A stretch of 64,000 nt of DNA from assembly GCA_904374465.1 (NCBI GenBank), contig CAJFFY010000007.1, forward strand, positions 21,284 to 85,283, given 5' to 3'. The notes below the pieces were generated by a model. That model was not told the origin of the DNA and ran no database searches. It worked only from the letters and a program-made list of their open reading frames with translations. This document shows positions 20,428 to 28,660 of the stretch, piece by piece. Origin of the DNA: an uncultured Subdoligranulum sp. (GTDB taxonomy: Bacteria; Bacillota; Clostridia; Oscillospirales; Ruminococcaceae). How positions within the stretch are numbered: the first letter of the stretch is position 1; every line of letters begins with the position of its first letter. Position numbers and translations under genes: made by a program.

Positions 20428-21210
20428 ATGTATGCAGGCAAGGTGGATTTGTGCGGAGTGGATACTTCCCAATTGCCGGTTCTGAGTGAAGCAGAAAAAA
20501 GCGAACTGATCCGCGCCGCCCGTGCCGGAGATGGAAAGGCACGGCAGAAAATGATCCAGGGCAACCTGCGTCTGGTCCTGAGCGTGGTACAAAAGTTTAC
20601 CAATCGCGGGGAAAACCTGGATGATCTGTTTCAGGTGGGCTGCATCGGATTGATCAAAGCCATCGACAATTTTGATCCCGGCTTAAAAGTACGTTTTTCC
20701 ACCTACGGTGTGCCCATGATTGTAGGGGAGATCCGCCGGTTCCTGCGCGACAACAATGCCGTGCGCGTAAGCCGTTCTATCCGGGATCTGGCCTACCATT
20801 CCATGCAGGCGCGGGAAGCCCTGCAAAAGGAACACGGGCGGGAGCCCAAAATCTCCGAGATCGCCGCCCGGGTGGGGGCTTCTCCGGAGAACGTGGCCAT
20901 GGCACTGGAATCGGTGGTGGAACCCGCCAGTTTGTATGAGCCCCTATATTCGGACGGCGAAGACAGTTTTGCCATCGTGGATCAGCTGCACGATGCCACC
21001 GGGGAAGAAAGCTGGATCAGCGACATTATGTTCCGCGACACCGTAAAAGCACTGACACCGCGGGAACGGCGCATCATTGCCATGCGGTACCTGAGCGGCA
21101 AAACACAAACGCAGGTTGCCCGGGAAATCGGAATCAGCCAGGCTCAGGTCAGCCGGTTGGAAAAAGGAGCACTCAACCACATAAAAAGCCAGATCTCCTC
21201 CAGCTGCTGA
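20428..21210 (+). CDS. sigG: RNA polymerase sigma-G factor, late forespore
   Basis: The 260-residue sigma factor begins with a SigG-type N-terminus (KVDLCGVDTSQLPVLSEAEK) and has region 2 (QGNLRLVLSVVQKF, LDDLFQVGCIGLIKAIDNFD), region 3 and region 4 (RRIIAMRYLSGKTQTQVAREIGISQ). SigG drives late forespore genes after engulfment. ATG 20428 follows AAGGAGG. It lies downstream of spoIIGA-sigE, the usual synteny, but separated by an antiparallel gene. Confidence 0.95.
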   Translation: MYAGKVDLCGVDTSQLPVLSEAEKSELIRAARAGDGKARQKMIQGNLRLVLSVVQKFTNRGENLDDLFQVGCIGLIKAIDNFDPGLKVRFSTYGVPMIVGEIRRFLRDNNAVRVSRSIRDLAYHSMQAREALQKEHGREPKISEIAARVGASPENVAMALESVVEPASLYEPLYSDGEDSFAIVDQLHDATGEESWISDIMFRDTVKALTPRERRIIAMRYLSGKTQTQVAREIGISQAQVSRLEKGALNHIKSQISSSC

Positions 21211-21256
21211 AAACCGCCCTGCCAGGAAAAGCTTCTGGCAGGGCGGTTTTCTTTTT
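21210..21256 (+). terminator. Terminator between sigG and the converging HAD gene
   Basis: AAAACCGCCCTGCCAG pairs with CTGGCAGGGCGGTTTT and is followed by a T-rich run; the A-rich left arm may also serve the minus-strand gene. Confidence 0.9.
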
Positions 21257-21271
21257 TCTTTGGTTGGAATT

Positions 21272-21883
21272 TTATCCCAGCTGAATGCCGCAGGCCCCCA
21301 GCGCCCGCTGAAAAGACTTGGGGTTCTTGTACAGAATGCCGGTGATTCCCAGATTATAGGCAGCCTGCGCATTGATTTTGTTGTCATCCACAAAGATGGA
21401 TTCATCATAAGCCAGCTTGCACTGCTGCATCAGCGTTGTATAAATCTCCGGTTCCGGCTTGCACAGATGGACATCGCAGGACGCCACGCCCCCGTCAAAC
21501 AGGGCAAACCACTCGCGCTGGCGCAGTTCATCCATAATATCTGTCGCCATATTGGTCAGATAGTACAGGCGATATCCGGCGGCTTTCAATTCTTTCATAA
21601 CGCGCACCGTACTTTTCTTGGTGCGCAGCATGGTGGTCCATTCCTCGATGACCGTTTTCACTTCAAATTCGCGGTTTACATGGGCCGCGTTTTCCAGCAT
21701 GGTGCGGTTGGCAACCGCGCGGGTAACGGTACCGCGGTCCAGATCCAGCCATTCCTGGCTGCCAAAGGTCAAATCATAAACAATCTCCTCCGCATGTTTG
21801 TTCATGAACCGGTCCATCAGGAAATTGCGCGGGTTGAAATCGACCACAACCCCGCCGAAATCGAAAATGATATTTTTATACAT
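21272..21883 (-). CDS. HAD-superfamily hydrolase (subfamily IA)
   Basis: 203 residues. Motif I is IIFDFGGVVVDFN; the aspartate after FDFG is replaced by the GG typical of one IA branch (yihX/epoxide-hydrolase-like phosphatases). Motif II is LYYLTNM, motif III KPEPEIY and motif IV FVDDNKINAQAA. It is probably a small-molecule phosphatase such as a sugar-phosphate phosphatase; the substrate is unknown. ATG 21883 follows GGGAGGG; an upstream extension to 21970 has no ribosome-binding site. Confidence 0.85.
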   Translation of the reverse strand: MYKNIIFDFGGVVVDFNPRNFLMDRFMNKHAEEIVYDLTFGSQEWLDLDRGTVTRAVANRTMLENAAHVNREFEVKTVIEEWTTMLRTKKSTVRVMKELKAAGYRLYYLTNMATDIMDELRQREWFALFDGGVASCDVHLCKPEPEIYTTLMQQCKLAYDESIFVDDNKINAQAAYNLGITGILYKNPKSFQRALGACGIQLG

Positions 21884-22002
21884 AAGACCCTCCCGGATGC
21901 TTCCGCTTTTGTATTTTTCTATTATACACAGAAACCCGGCAAGAAACAATCGCTTTTTCCGCGCATACACTGAAGATACCTTTGAGAAAGGAGACAGGAG
22001 AC

Positions 22003-22269
22003 ATGACTTTACATGATCTTCGCAACAAGGACGTGATCCAGACCCAAAGCGGCGAAAATCTGGGCCGAATCGACGACCTGCTTTTTGATGAAATGACCGG
22101 GCAAATGCAGGCTGTTGTGCTCCATGGCCGCGGCCATTTGTTCGGGTTGCTCGGGTACGATGAGGACCTGGTCATTCCGTGGGAGTCTTTGACAAGAATC
22201 GGCGCGGATGTGATCATGACAGACGCCGAACCGCATGGGGGCCCGTCACCAAACCGGTCGCGTCAGTAA
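22003..22269 (+). CDS. ylmC: YlmC/YmxH family PRC-barrel protein
   Basis: The 88-residue protein is a single PRC-barrel (NKDVIQTQSGENLGRIDDLLFDEMTGQ...VIPWESLTRIGADVIM) of the YlmC/YmxH sporulation-associated family. In Bacillus ylmC lies downstream of sigG, matching the position here. ATG 22003 follows AAAGGAGA and CAGGAG. The upstream CATACACT (21964) resembles a sporulation-sigma -10 element, but no matching -35 was found. Its role is not established. Confidence 0.82.
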   Translation: MTLHDLRNKDVIQTQSGENLGRIDDLLFDEMTGQMQAVVLHGRGHLFGLLGYDEDLVIPWESLTRIGADVIMTDAEPHGGPSPNRSRQ

Positions 22270-22326
22270 ACGGTATATTTTCTGTAAAAGACAAGATTTG
22301 CAGATGCATTTTTAAGATTGCCATGC

Positions 22327-22332
22327 TATAAT
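22327..22332 (+). promoter_or_regulatory. Likely -10 element before the comEA-like gene
   Basis: A perfect TATAAT preceded by TG (TGCTATAAT), with no good -35; it could be an extended -10 promoter for comEA-ppk. Confidence 0.45.
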
Positions 22333-22362
22333 AAAGTTATATGCAGGAACGGGGGTCTGCCT

Positions 22363-22830
22363 GTGCCCAACAAAAAGAAACCATACCCGCTGTATCCATT
22401 GGTTGTCGCCACCTTTGCGGCTTTGGCAGTCATCCTGTGGGGCGCTTTGTTTCTGATTGCACCGGTCTGGCAGTTTTCCGCACCACCCGCCGCCTATATT
22501 GCCCCTTCTGCAGACGGGGAAGATGTGGTTGATTCGTCCCAGGCAGAAACACTGATCGACATTAACACCGCCACTGAACAGGAGTTGGATAGGCTGCCGG
22601 GAATCGGCCCTGCAAAAGCCGCTGCCATTGTTGCGTATCGGGAATCGCACGGACCGTTTACCTGCCTGGAAGAAGTGACACAGGTAAGCGGCATATCGGC
22701 GAGCATGGTGGAACAATGGGCAGGTTTGGCAACCGTTCATACACCCGGTACAACCCCAACAGATTTTCAAGAAATGGGAGGAGCAGGATTTTGGAAAAGC
22801 CGGAGAGCATTTTTATCAACCGCGAACTGA
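22363..22830 (+). CDS. comEA: ComEA-like helix-hairpin-helix DNA-binding protein
   Basis: 155 residues: a basic N-terminus, one membrane anchor (about 10-35), a variable linker and a helix-hairpin-helix domain (IDINTATEQELDRLPGIGPAKAAAIVAYRE in two parts) of the ComEA type. ComEA binds incoming DNA on the outside of the membrane for uptake through ComEC. GTG 22363 is preceded by GGGGG; there is no upstream ATG with a site. The last 40 bases overlap the ppk start in another frame, so the C-terminal ~13 residues are constrained by ppk. comEC is 14 kb away. Confidence 0.83.
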   Translation: MPNKKKPYPLYPLVVATFAALAVILWGALFLIAPVWQFSAPPAAYIAPSADGEDVVDSSQAETLIDINTATEQELDRLPGIGPAKAAAIVAYRESHGPFTCLEEVTQVSGISASMVEQWAGLATVHTPGTTPTDFQEMGGAGFWKSRRAFLSTAN

Positions 22831-24995
22831 GCTGGTTGGATTTTGACAGCCGTGTGCTGGCGTTGGCCAAAGAAAAGAACGTTCCGCTGGGCGAACGCCT
22901 GAAATTTGCTGCCATCTTTGGCAGCAATATGGACGAATTTTTCATGGTGCGTGTTGGCTCACTGTATGACCAGACCCTTTTGAAAAACAACAAACCTGAT
23001 ATCGTCACCCACATGACGGCTTCCGAACAGATTGCGGCCATTACCCCCCGCGTGGCGGAATTGCAGGCCAAATGTGACAAGTATTTCCAGCACCTGATGG
23101 GACTTCTCGCAGATGCCGGGTATAAAAAGGTAGATTTTTCCCATCTGAACAAACAGCAGGAACACTTCTGGAAGACCTATTTCCAACGGGAATTGCTTCC
23201 GTTGCTGAGCCCCCAGATTGTGGATTCCCGTCATCCATTCCCGTTTTTGAACAATAAAGATATCTATTACATCGCCCAGCTCTATAACAAGGGCGATGGG
23301 GTCAGTTTCGGCATTGTCCCGGTCGGAAGCCGTTTTGAGCGGGTGCTTTTCGTGAAGGACGGCGAGATGACCTGCTTTGCCTTCATCGAAGAGTTGGTGG
23401 CCCACTATGCCGCCACCATCTTCAACACCAGCACGGTGCAGAAAGAATGCCTGTTCCGGGTGACCCGCAATGCGGATATCACGGTGGATGAAGGCATGAT
23501 GGATCACGACATAGACTTCCGTGATGTCATGAGCGAACTGCTCAAAAAGCGCCGCAAACTGGCTGCGGTCCGGTTGCAGTTCTGGCCGGAAGCACCGCAG
23601 GAAATCGCAAAATTCCTGCGAGAAAAGTTGGTAGTACCCGCATCCCGCTGCTATGCGCAGACTTCGCCGCTGGACACCGGCTGCCTGTTCAAGCTCGCCA
23701 GCCGCATCGGCAACGATGGGGAGCACGCCGAAATGTTTTACCCTGCCGCCAAGCCCATGCAGGCGCCGGCAGGCTATGATCTGTACACGGAAGTGCGCAA
23801 GCACGACGTGTTGCTGGCCTACCCGTACCAGAGCATTCGCCCCTTTATCCGGATGTTGCTTCGCGCCGGTGCCGACCCCAACGTGGTTTCCATCAAAATG
23901 ACTCTGTACCGCATGGCCAGCGATTCCCAGATTGTGGGCGCACTGATCAATGCAGCAGAAAACGGCAAGGAAGTTGTGGCCATGGTGGAACTGCGTGCCC
24001 GGTTCGACGAGCAGAACAACATTGACTGGTCCAAGCAGCTGCAGGATGCCGGCTGTACCGTTCTGTACGGCTTTGATGATTACAAGGTACATTCCAAGTT
24101 GACGTTGATTACCAGCCGCGTGGACGGCAAATATCACTATCTTACCCAGATTGGTACCGGCAACTACAATGAAAAAACCAGTGAGTTGTACACGGACCTT
24201 TCCTTCATCACCACACGACAGGAAATCGGCGAAGAGGCCAGTGCTGTTTTCAATAACATGGCTCTGCAGCGCCTGACCAGCGAAGCGGATACCATGCTGG
24301 TGGCCCCCCTTCGTTTCAAAACCGTACTCCTGGATGAGATGGACCGCCAGATTGCACTGGCCATGCAAGGGAAACCTGCTTCCATCATCCTGAAGAACAA
24401 CTCCATCAACGACCCGCAGATCATTGCCAAAATCAGCGAGGCCAGCTGCGCCGGTGTCCGGGTGGATATGATCGTGCGCGGCATCTGCTGTGTTCGCGCC
24501 GGTGTGCCGGGTCGTACGGAAAATGTACACATCCGCAGCATTGTGGGGCGGTATCTGGAACATTCCCGCATCTATTGCTTCGGCAGCGGCGAAAACATGC
24601 ATATTTACATTGCCTCCGGCGATTTCCTGACCCGCAATACGGAACGCCGCGTAGAGGTGGGCGTCCGGGTGGACGACCCCAAGATTGCCAAAAAGCTGCG
24701 CGGTATTCTGGACCTGCAGTTGCGTGATACGGTCAATGCCCGCGAAATGCAGCCGGATGGCAGTTACACGAAGGTAAAACCGGCAGAAGGCCAGTTCCCG
24801 GTCGACAGCCAGATGGCCATGTTCGGCTACTTCAAGGATGGCTTCGAGATGGAAGCCGAAAAGCCCAAGCCGCAGGTGACTGCCAAGGCTGTGGCCAAAA
24901 AAGCAGTGGCCCGGCCCGCCACACGTCAGGCATCTTCGCTGCGTCCGGCCCGTTCCGGTTTGTGGCAAAACCTGTTTGGCCGAGGCAAAAAATAA
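22791..24995 (+). CDS. ppk: Polyphosphate kinase 1
   Basis: About 734 residues; forms polyphosphate from ATP through a phosphohistidine. The N-terminal block SIFINRELSWLDFDSRVL, the FGSNMDEFFMVRVG segment and the catalytic-domain motifs YKVHSKLTLI and GRYLEHSRIY (the histidine regions) are all present. TTG 22791 follows GGGAGGAG and gives the expected N-terminus. The last ~50 residues are an Ala/Lys/Arg-rich tail (KAVAKKAVARPATRQA...) that is not part of the PPK fold. Confidence 0.94.
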   Translation: MEKPESIFINRELSWLDFDSRVLALAKEKNVPLGERLKFAAIFGSNMDEFFMVRVGSLYDQTLLKNNKPDIVTHMTASEQIAAITPRVAELQAKCDKYFQHLMGLLADAGYKKVDFSHLNKQQEHFWKTYFQRELLPLLSPQIVDSRHPFPFLNNKDIYYIAQLYNKGDGVSFGIVPVGSRFERVLFVKDGEMTCFAFIEELVAHYAATIFNTSTVQKECLFRVTRNADITVDEGMMDHDIDFRDVMSELLKKRRKLAAVRLQFWPEAPQEIAKFLREKLVVPASRCYAQTSPLDTGCLFKLASRIGNDGEHAEMFYPAAKPMQAPAGYDLYTEVRKHDVLLAYPYQSIRPFIRMLLRAGADPNVVSIKMTLYRMASDSQIVGALINAAENGKEVVAMVELRARFDEQNNIDWSKQLQDAGCTVLYGFDDYKVHSKLTLITSRVDGKYHYLTQIGTGNYNEKTSELYTDLSFITTRQEIGEEASAVFNNMALQRLTSEADTMLVAPLRFKTVLLDEMDRQIALAMQGKPASIILKNNSINDPQIIAKISEASCAGVRVDMIVRGICCVRAGVPGRTENVHIRSIVGRYLEHSRIYCFGSGENMHIYIASGDFLTRNTERRVEVGVRVDDPKIAKKLRGILDLQLRDTVNAREMQPDGSYTKVKPAEGQFPVDSQMAMFGYFKDGFEMEAEKPKPQVTAKAVAKKAVARPATRQASSLRPARSGLWQNLFGRGKK

Positions 24996-25011
24996 AAGGA
25001 GAATCCAGGAA

Positions 25012-25392
25012 ATGAAGACCTGCGTTGTTACCGCAAATTACGCTTGTGACCCCTCCAAGGTCTGGCTGTATCTGACCAAGCCCACCCTGAACGGTTGGCG
25101 CAAGGATGTGCGCGACTACGAAGAAAGTGATGACGGCATGCGGGTTGTGGAACACCATACCGACGGCACCACCACCGAACTGCATTTTACCCGCAAAGAA
25201 AAGCCGCGGTGCCTGAGCTGCAATTTCCAAAACGGAAAGGTCAGCGGCACATTCACGGCGATTCTGCTGGGAGGCGGTGACTCCACCAGTCTGGAATGCA
25301 CCATGGAAATCAATGGACTGGGGTTGTTTGCCAAGCCCAAAAAGCTTTTGGATGATCGCCTACAGATGCTGAAAGCTTCCCTGGGCGTCTGA
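25012..25392 (+). CDS. SRPBCC/START-like domain protein (unknown ligand)
   Basis: 126 residues with the pattern of a helix-grip fold: SKVWLYLTKPTLNGWRKDV at the start, alternating strands in the middle and a long C-terminal helix (AKPKKLLDDRLQMLKASL). No ligand or catalytic residues can be assigned. ATG 25012 follows AAAGGAGA, 16 bases after ppk, and a terminator follows, so it is probably the last gene of the comEA-ppk transcript. Confidence 0.65.
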   Translation: MKTCVVTANYACDPSKVWLYLTKPTLNGWRKDVRDYEESDDGMRVVEHHTDGTTTELHFTRKEKPRCLSCNFQNGKVSGTFTAILLGGGDSTSLECTMEINGLGLFAKPKKLLDDRLQMLKASLGV

Positions 25393-25407
25393 TTTAAGCC
25401 TTTTTCT

Positions 25408-25446
25408 CCGCACCGAAACCGTATGTTTCGGTGCGGATATTTTTTT
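25408..25446 (+). terminator. Rho-independent terminator
   Basis: CCGCACCGAAAC pairs with GTTTCGGTGCGG around CGTAT, followed by ATATTTTTTT. Confidence 0.9.
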
Positions 25447-25486
25447 GCCGTTTCTCATATAGATACACCAGAAGGGAGTGTTTGCC

Positions 25487-26296
25487 ATGTGGGAAAACGC
25501 CACCCCGATACCGCCGCCTCAATCCTCCGTGCCATCATATCGTAAACGGACGGCCAAGCGGGAAGGGGAGTTTCTTTTGTGGGGACAGTGCGCGGTGTGT
25601 CTTCTTGCAATCGCTGTGGCATGGGGAGCCATCACCTGGCAGTGGCCTTTTCTTCCCGTGCTTCGCACAGCTTTTGAAACCGCCATGCGCCCGGATCAAA
25701 CCCTGTTTCTTTCAGAAGAACGCAGTCTGTCCAAATTCACCGAACAAACGCTGGAGACCATCAGCAACGCCGCCGATGACGTTTTGCAACGTTGGAGCGG
25801 TCCCTCCACGGCGGAAACGGCGCGCCGCCTTGCCCACGGGAAAGAGGATCCTGTCCCATCCAACGCACGGGAGGAATCTTATCTGCCGGATTTTTCGGTA
25901 ACTTTTCCGTTACAGGGAACCTCCGCCGCAAAAACTTCCGGCTATGGTTGGCGTGCCGATCCCATGGGAGGGTCCGGCTCGGATTTTCATCTGGGCAACG
26001 ATTTGGCCGCCGCCACCGGCACGCCGGTTCTGGCGGCAGCCGACGGTGTTGTCCGGTATGCCGGTACCCACAGCAGTTACGGAAACTATCTGCGCATCCT
26101 GCACGCCAATGGCGACGAGACGCTGTATGCCCACTTGCAATATCTGTTTGTGCATAGCGGACAGTCTGTATCGGCCGGGCAGTGTATCGGCACCGTAGGT
26201 GAGACCGGCAACACCACCGGTCCGCACCTGCATTTTGAAATTTTGCATAAGGGGATCCGGTATGACCCGTCCGAAGCATTGCAGCAGGCCTCGTAA
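25487..26296 (+). CDS. M23 (LytM) metallopeptidase, SpoIVFA-like
   Basis: 269 residues: a cytoplasmic N-terminus (1-29), one membrane helix (about 31-50), a ~100-residue linker and a LytM domain (about 140-265). All zinc and catalytic positions of active M23 enzymes are present: His168 and Asp172 (FHLGND), His216 (YAHLQ), and His247/His249 (GPHLHFE). The gene overlaps an M50 protease gene by 35 bases, the spoIVFA-spoIVFB arrangement. Bacillus SpoIVFA is a regulator of SpoIVFB and is not known to be an enzyme, so retained ligands are notable. It could alternatively be a SpoIIQ-like endopeptidase. ATG 25487 follows GAAGGGAG. Confidence 0.78.
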   Translation: MWENATPIPPPQSSVPSYRKRTAKREGEFLLWGQCAVCLLAIAVAWGAITWQWPFLPVLRTAFETAMRPDQTLFLSEERSLSKFTEQTLETISNAADDVLQRWSGPSTAETARRLAHGKEDPVPSNAREESYLPDFSVTFPLQGTSAAKTSGYGWRADPMGGSGSDFHLGNDLAAATGTPVLAAADGVVRYAGTHSSYGNYLRILHANGDETLYAHLQYLFVHSGQSVSAGQCIGTVGETGNTTGPHLHFEILHKGIRYDPSEALQQAS

Positions 26297-26720
26297 GGCG
26301 CGCCTGCACCTGCGGGCTCCTTTGGTGGTTTTGGGCCTGCTCTCTTTCGCCCTGGCCTGGGACGGAAGCGGTATTCTGCGGTTAGGATTGCTCTGCGCCT
26401 TGTTGCACGAAAGCGGGCATTTGCTCATGTTCCGCTGGATATGGGGGCATTGGCCAGACCTGGAAATCTCGCCCTTCGGGCTCTGCCTGCTGTTGCGCGG
26501 CACAGCAATGGAACCGCACCAGGAATGTATGCTGGCCGCAGCGGGGCCCTTAATCAATTTGCTGGCCTGCTTGGCTGTGCTTTGGCTGATGCAATATACC
26601 GGCTGCTACCGGTATGCAGGATACTGGTTTGCCTGTACCAACCTACTGGTGGGCGGGCTCAATCTTTTGCCTTTGCCGGGGCTGGACGGACAAAGAATCC
26701 TACTTTCTCTGTTCCGATAG
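26262..26720 (+). CDS. Short M50 intramembrane metalloprotease, SpoIVFB-like
   Basis: 152 residues with the site-2-protease signature: HESGH (49-53) in one helix, AAAGPLIN (92-99) and the third zinc ligand motif NLLPLPGLDG (134-143, Asp142). SpoIVFB cleaves pro-sigma-K in the outer forespore membrane and is about 290 residues in Bacillus because of a C-terminal CBS domain. Here the protein ends nine residues after the Asp motif, with no CBS domain. ATG 26262 follows AAGGGGA inside the M23 gene. The downstream radical-SAM pair is the usual clostridial neighbour of this pair. Confidence 0.82.
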   Translation: MTRPKHCSRPRKARLHLRAPLVVLGLLSFALAWDGSGILRLGLLCALLHESGHLLMFRWIWGHWPDLEISPFGLCLLLRGTAMEPHQECMLAAAGPLINLLACLAVLWLMQYTGCYRYAGYWFACTNLLVGGLNLLPLPGLDGQRILLSLFR

Positions 26721-26731
26721 CCTCTGAGCGG

Positions 26732-26760
26732 TTGCATTTCCGTCCGGCATAGGGTACAAT
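26732..26760 (+). promoter_or_regulatory. Promoter before the radical SAM gene
   Basis: TTGCAT (26732-26737) and TACAAT (26755-26760), 17-base spacer, about 35 bases before the start codon. Confidence 0.75.
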
Positions 26761-26794
26761 AAAACGAAACAAAAGACAAGGATGGTTCACCACT

Positions 26795-28660
26795 ATGGCG
26801 GAGTTTTCCCCAAAATTCAAAGAAGCATTGAGCCTGGTGCAAAAGCCCGGGCGCTACACCGGCGGCGAACCGGGCAGCGTATATAAAGACAAAAACGCTG
26901 TAGATGTCCGGATGGCCTTCTGCTTTCCCGACACATACGAAATCGGCATGTCCTTCCTGGGAGAGAAGATCCTCTATGATCTTCTGAACCGCCACGAAAA
27001 CTGGTGGTGTGAACGCGCCTTCATGCCGTGGACGGATATGAAAGTCCAGATGGAGCGTCTGGATATCCCGCTCTACTGCCTGGAAAGCAAAGATCCCTTG
27101 ACAGCCTTCGATATCGTGGGCTTCTCGTTGGAGTATGAGCTGTGCTATACCAACATTCTGGCGATGCTGCGTCTGGCAGGCATTCCGCTGCGCGCCGAAG
27201 ACCGTGACGAACACTGGCCTCTGATTATCGCCGGCGGGCCGTGTGTATGCAATGCAGAACCCATGGCGGATTTCTTTGATGTCATGCAATTGGGCGAGGG
27301 CGAACAAATGCTGCAGGACATCTGCGCCACGGTGGAGCAGGGGAAAAAGCTGCACTGGACCAAAGAGGAGCTGTTGCTGGCACTGGCAAAGATCCCCGGT
27401 GTGTATGTGCCTTCTTTTTATGATGTGACGTATCTGCCGGATGGCCGCGTGCAGGCAATCACCCCCAATCGTCCGGGTATTCCGGCACGCGTAACCAAAG
27501 CCATTGTCAAAGACATGGATGCTTACGAACCGCCGAAAAACTTTGTGGTGCCCATTGTGGGCGCCGTGCAGGACCGCGCCTGCGTCGAGGTACTTCGCGG
27601 CTGTGTGCGTGGCTGCCGTTTCTGCCAGGCGGGTCAGATTTATCGGCCTTTCCGGGAGCGGTCGCCGCAGATGATCAGCGACTGCGCGCGGGAGCTCTGC
27701 CGGAATACCGGGTATGACGAGCTGAGCCTGACCAGTCTGTCCACCTCAGACCATTCGCGTCTGGAAGAGATTCTCGATGCCCTCAATTCCTGGGCGGAAG
27801 CGGATCACGTCAGCCTTTCTCTGCCGTCCCTGCGGGTGGACAACTTCTCGCAGTCTTTGGTGGAAAAGACCACCAAAGTGCGCAAAAGCGGTCTGACCTT
27901 TGCTGCGGAAGCCGGCACCCAACGCTTGCGCGATGTCATCAATAAAAACGTTACCTGGGAACAGATCGAGCGTGGCTGCCGGATTGCTTTCTCGGAGGGC
28001 TACACGTCCGTCAAGCTGTACTTCATGATGGGCCTTCCCACCGAAACGATGGAAGACATCAAAGGCATTGCCGACACCGCCCAAAAGGTCGTGGACCTGT
28101 TCTATCAGATTCCGGATCGCCCCAAAGGCAAAGGGGTTCAGGTAACCATCAGCGTCGCCTGTTTTGTGCCCAAACCGGACACGCCCTTCCAGTTCTGCGC
28201 ACAGGATCGCCGTGAGACCCTGCGTGAGAAGCAAAAATATCTGCTCAGTTGCGTGCATTCCCGCAAGATCAAAGTCAACTACCATGACAGCGCCACCAGC
28301 GTGCTGGAAGGCGTCTTTGCCAAGGGAGATCGCCGTCTGGGACGTGTCATTGAAACCGCTTTTGAAAATGGTGCGTTCTTTGACACCTGGGAAGAATACT
28401 TTGACTATGATCGCTGGATGGATGCCTTTGCAACCTGTGGGATCGACCCCGACTTTTATAATTACCGCGCCATGGGCCTGGAGGAAGTCACTCCCTGGAG
28501 CCACCTGGATGTAGGGGTCAGCCACGCACATCTTGTACGGGAATATCAGAAGGCGCTGAAAGCCGAAACCACGCAGCCCTGTAACCGTCAGTGCAGTGCC
28601 TGTGGCGCCAACAAACTACTGGGAGGACCGTGTTTTGACTACAGTAAGAATCTTCTTTGA
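26795..28660 (+). CDS. B12-binding-type radical SAM protein (TIGR03960 family)
   Basis: 621 residues. The N-terminal ~190 residues form a B12-binding-like Rossmann domain (MAFCFPDTYEIGMSFLG). The radical SAM domain follows with the 4Fe-4S cluster motif RGCVRGCRFCQAG (C-x3-C-x2-C, about residue 268). The C-terminus ends in a Cys cluster (CNRQCSACGANK). The TIGR03960 family is nearly universal next to the TIGR03936 gene in Clostridia; a role in ribosome or tRNA chemistry is suspected but not known. It overlaps the next gene by 26 bases. Confidence 0.9.
   Translation: MAEFSPKFKEALSLVQKPGRYTGGEPGSVYKDKNAVDVRMAFCFPDTYEIGMSFLGEKILYDLLNRHENWWCERAFMPWTDMKVQMERLDIPLYCLESKDPLTAFDIVGFSLEYELCYTNILAMLRLAGIPLRAEDRDEHWPLIIAGGPCVCNAEPMADFFDVMQLGEGEQMLQDICATVEQGKKLHWTKEELLLALAKIPGVYVPSFYDVTYLPDGRVQAITPNRPGIPARVTKAIVKDMDAYEPPKNFVVPIVGAVQDRACVEVLRGCVRGCRFCQAGQIYRPFRERSPQMISDCARELCRNTGYDELSLTSLSTSDHSRLEEILDALNSWAEADHVSLSLPSLRVDNFSQSLVEKTTKVRKSGLTFAAEAGTQRLRDVINKNVTWEQIERGCRIAFSEGYTSVKLYFMMGLPTETMEDIKGIADTAQKVVDLFYQIPDRPKGKGVQVTISVACFVPKPDTPFQFCAQDRRETLREKQKYLLSCVHSRKIKVNYHDSATSVLEGVFAKGDRRLGRVIETAFENGAFFDTWEEYFDYDRWMDAFATCGIDPDFYNYRAMGLEEVTPWSHLDVGVSHAHLVREYQKALKAETTQPCNRQCSACGANKLLGGPCFDYSKNLL

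Noticed and set aside
21964..21971. CATACACT before ylmC as a sigma-E or sigma-G -10 element
   Set aside because: The -10 matches, but no suitable -35 is found at the right distance; a similar word occurs before spoIIGA, so it may be chance.
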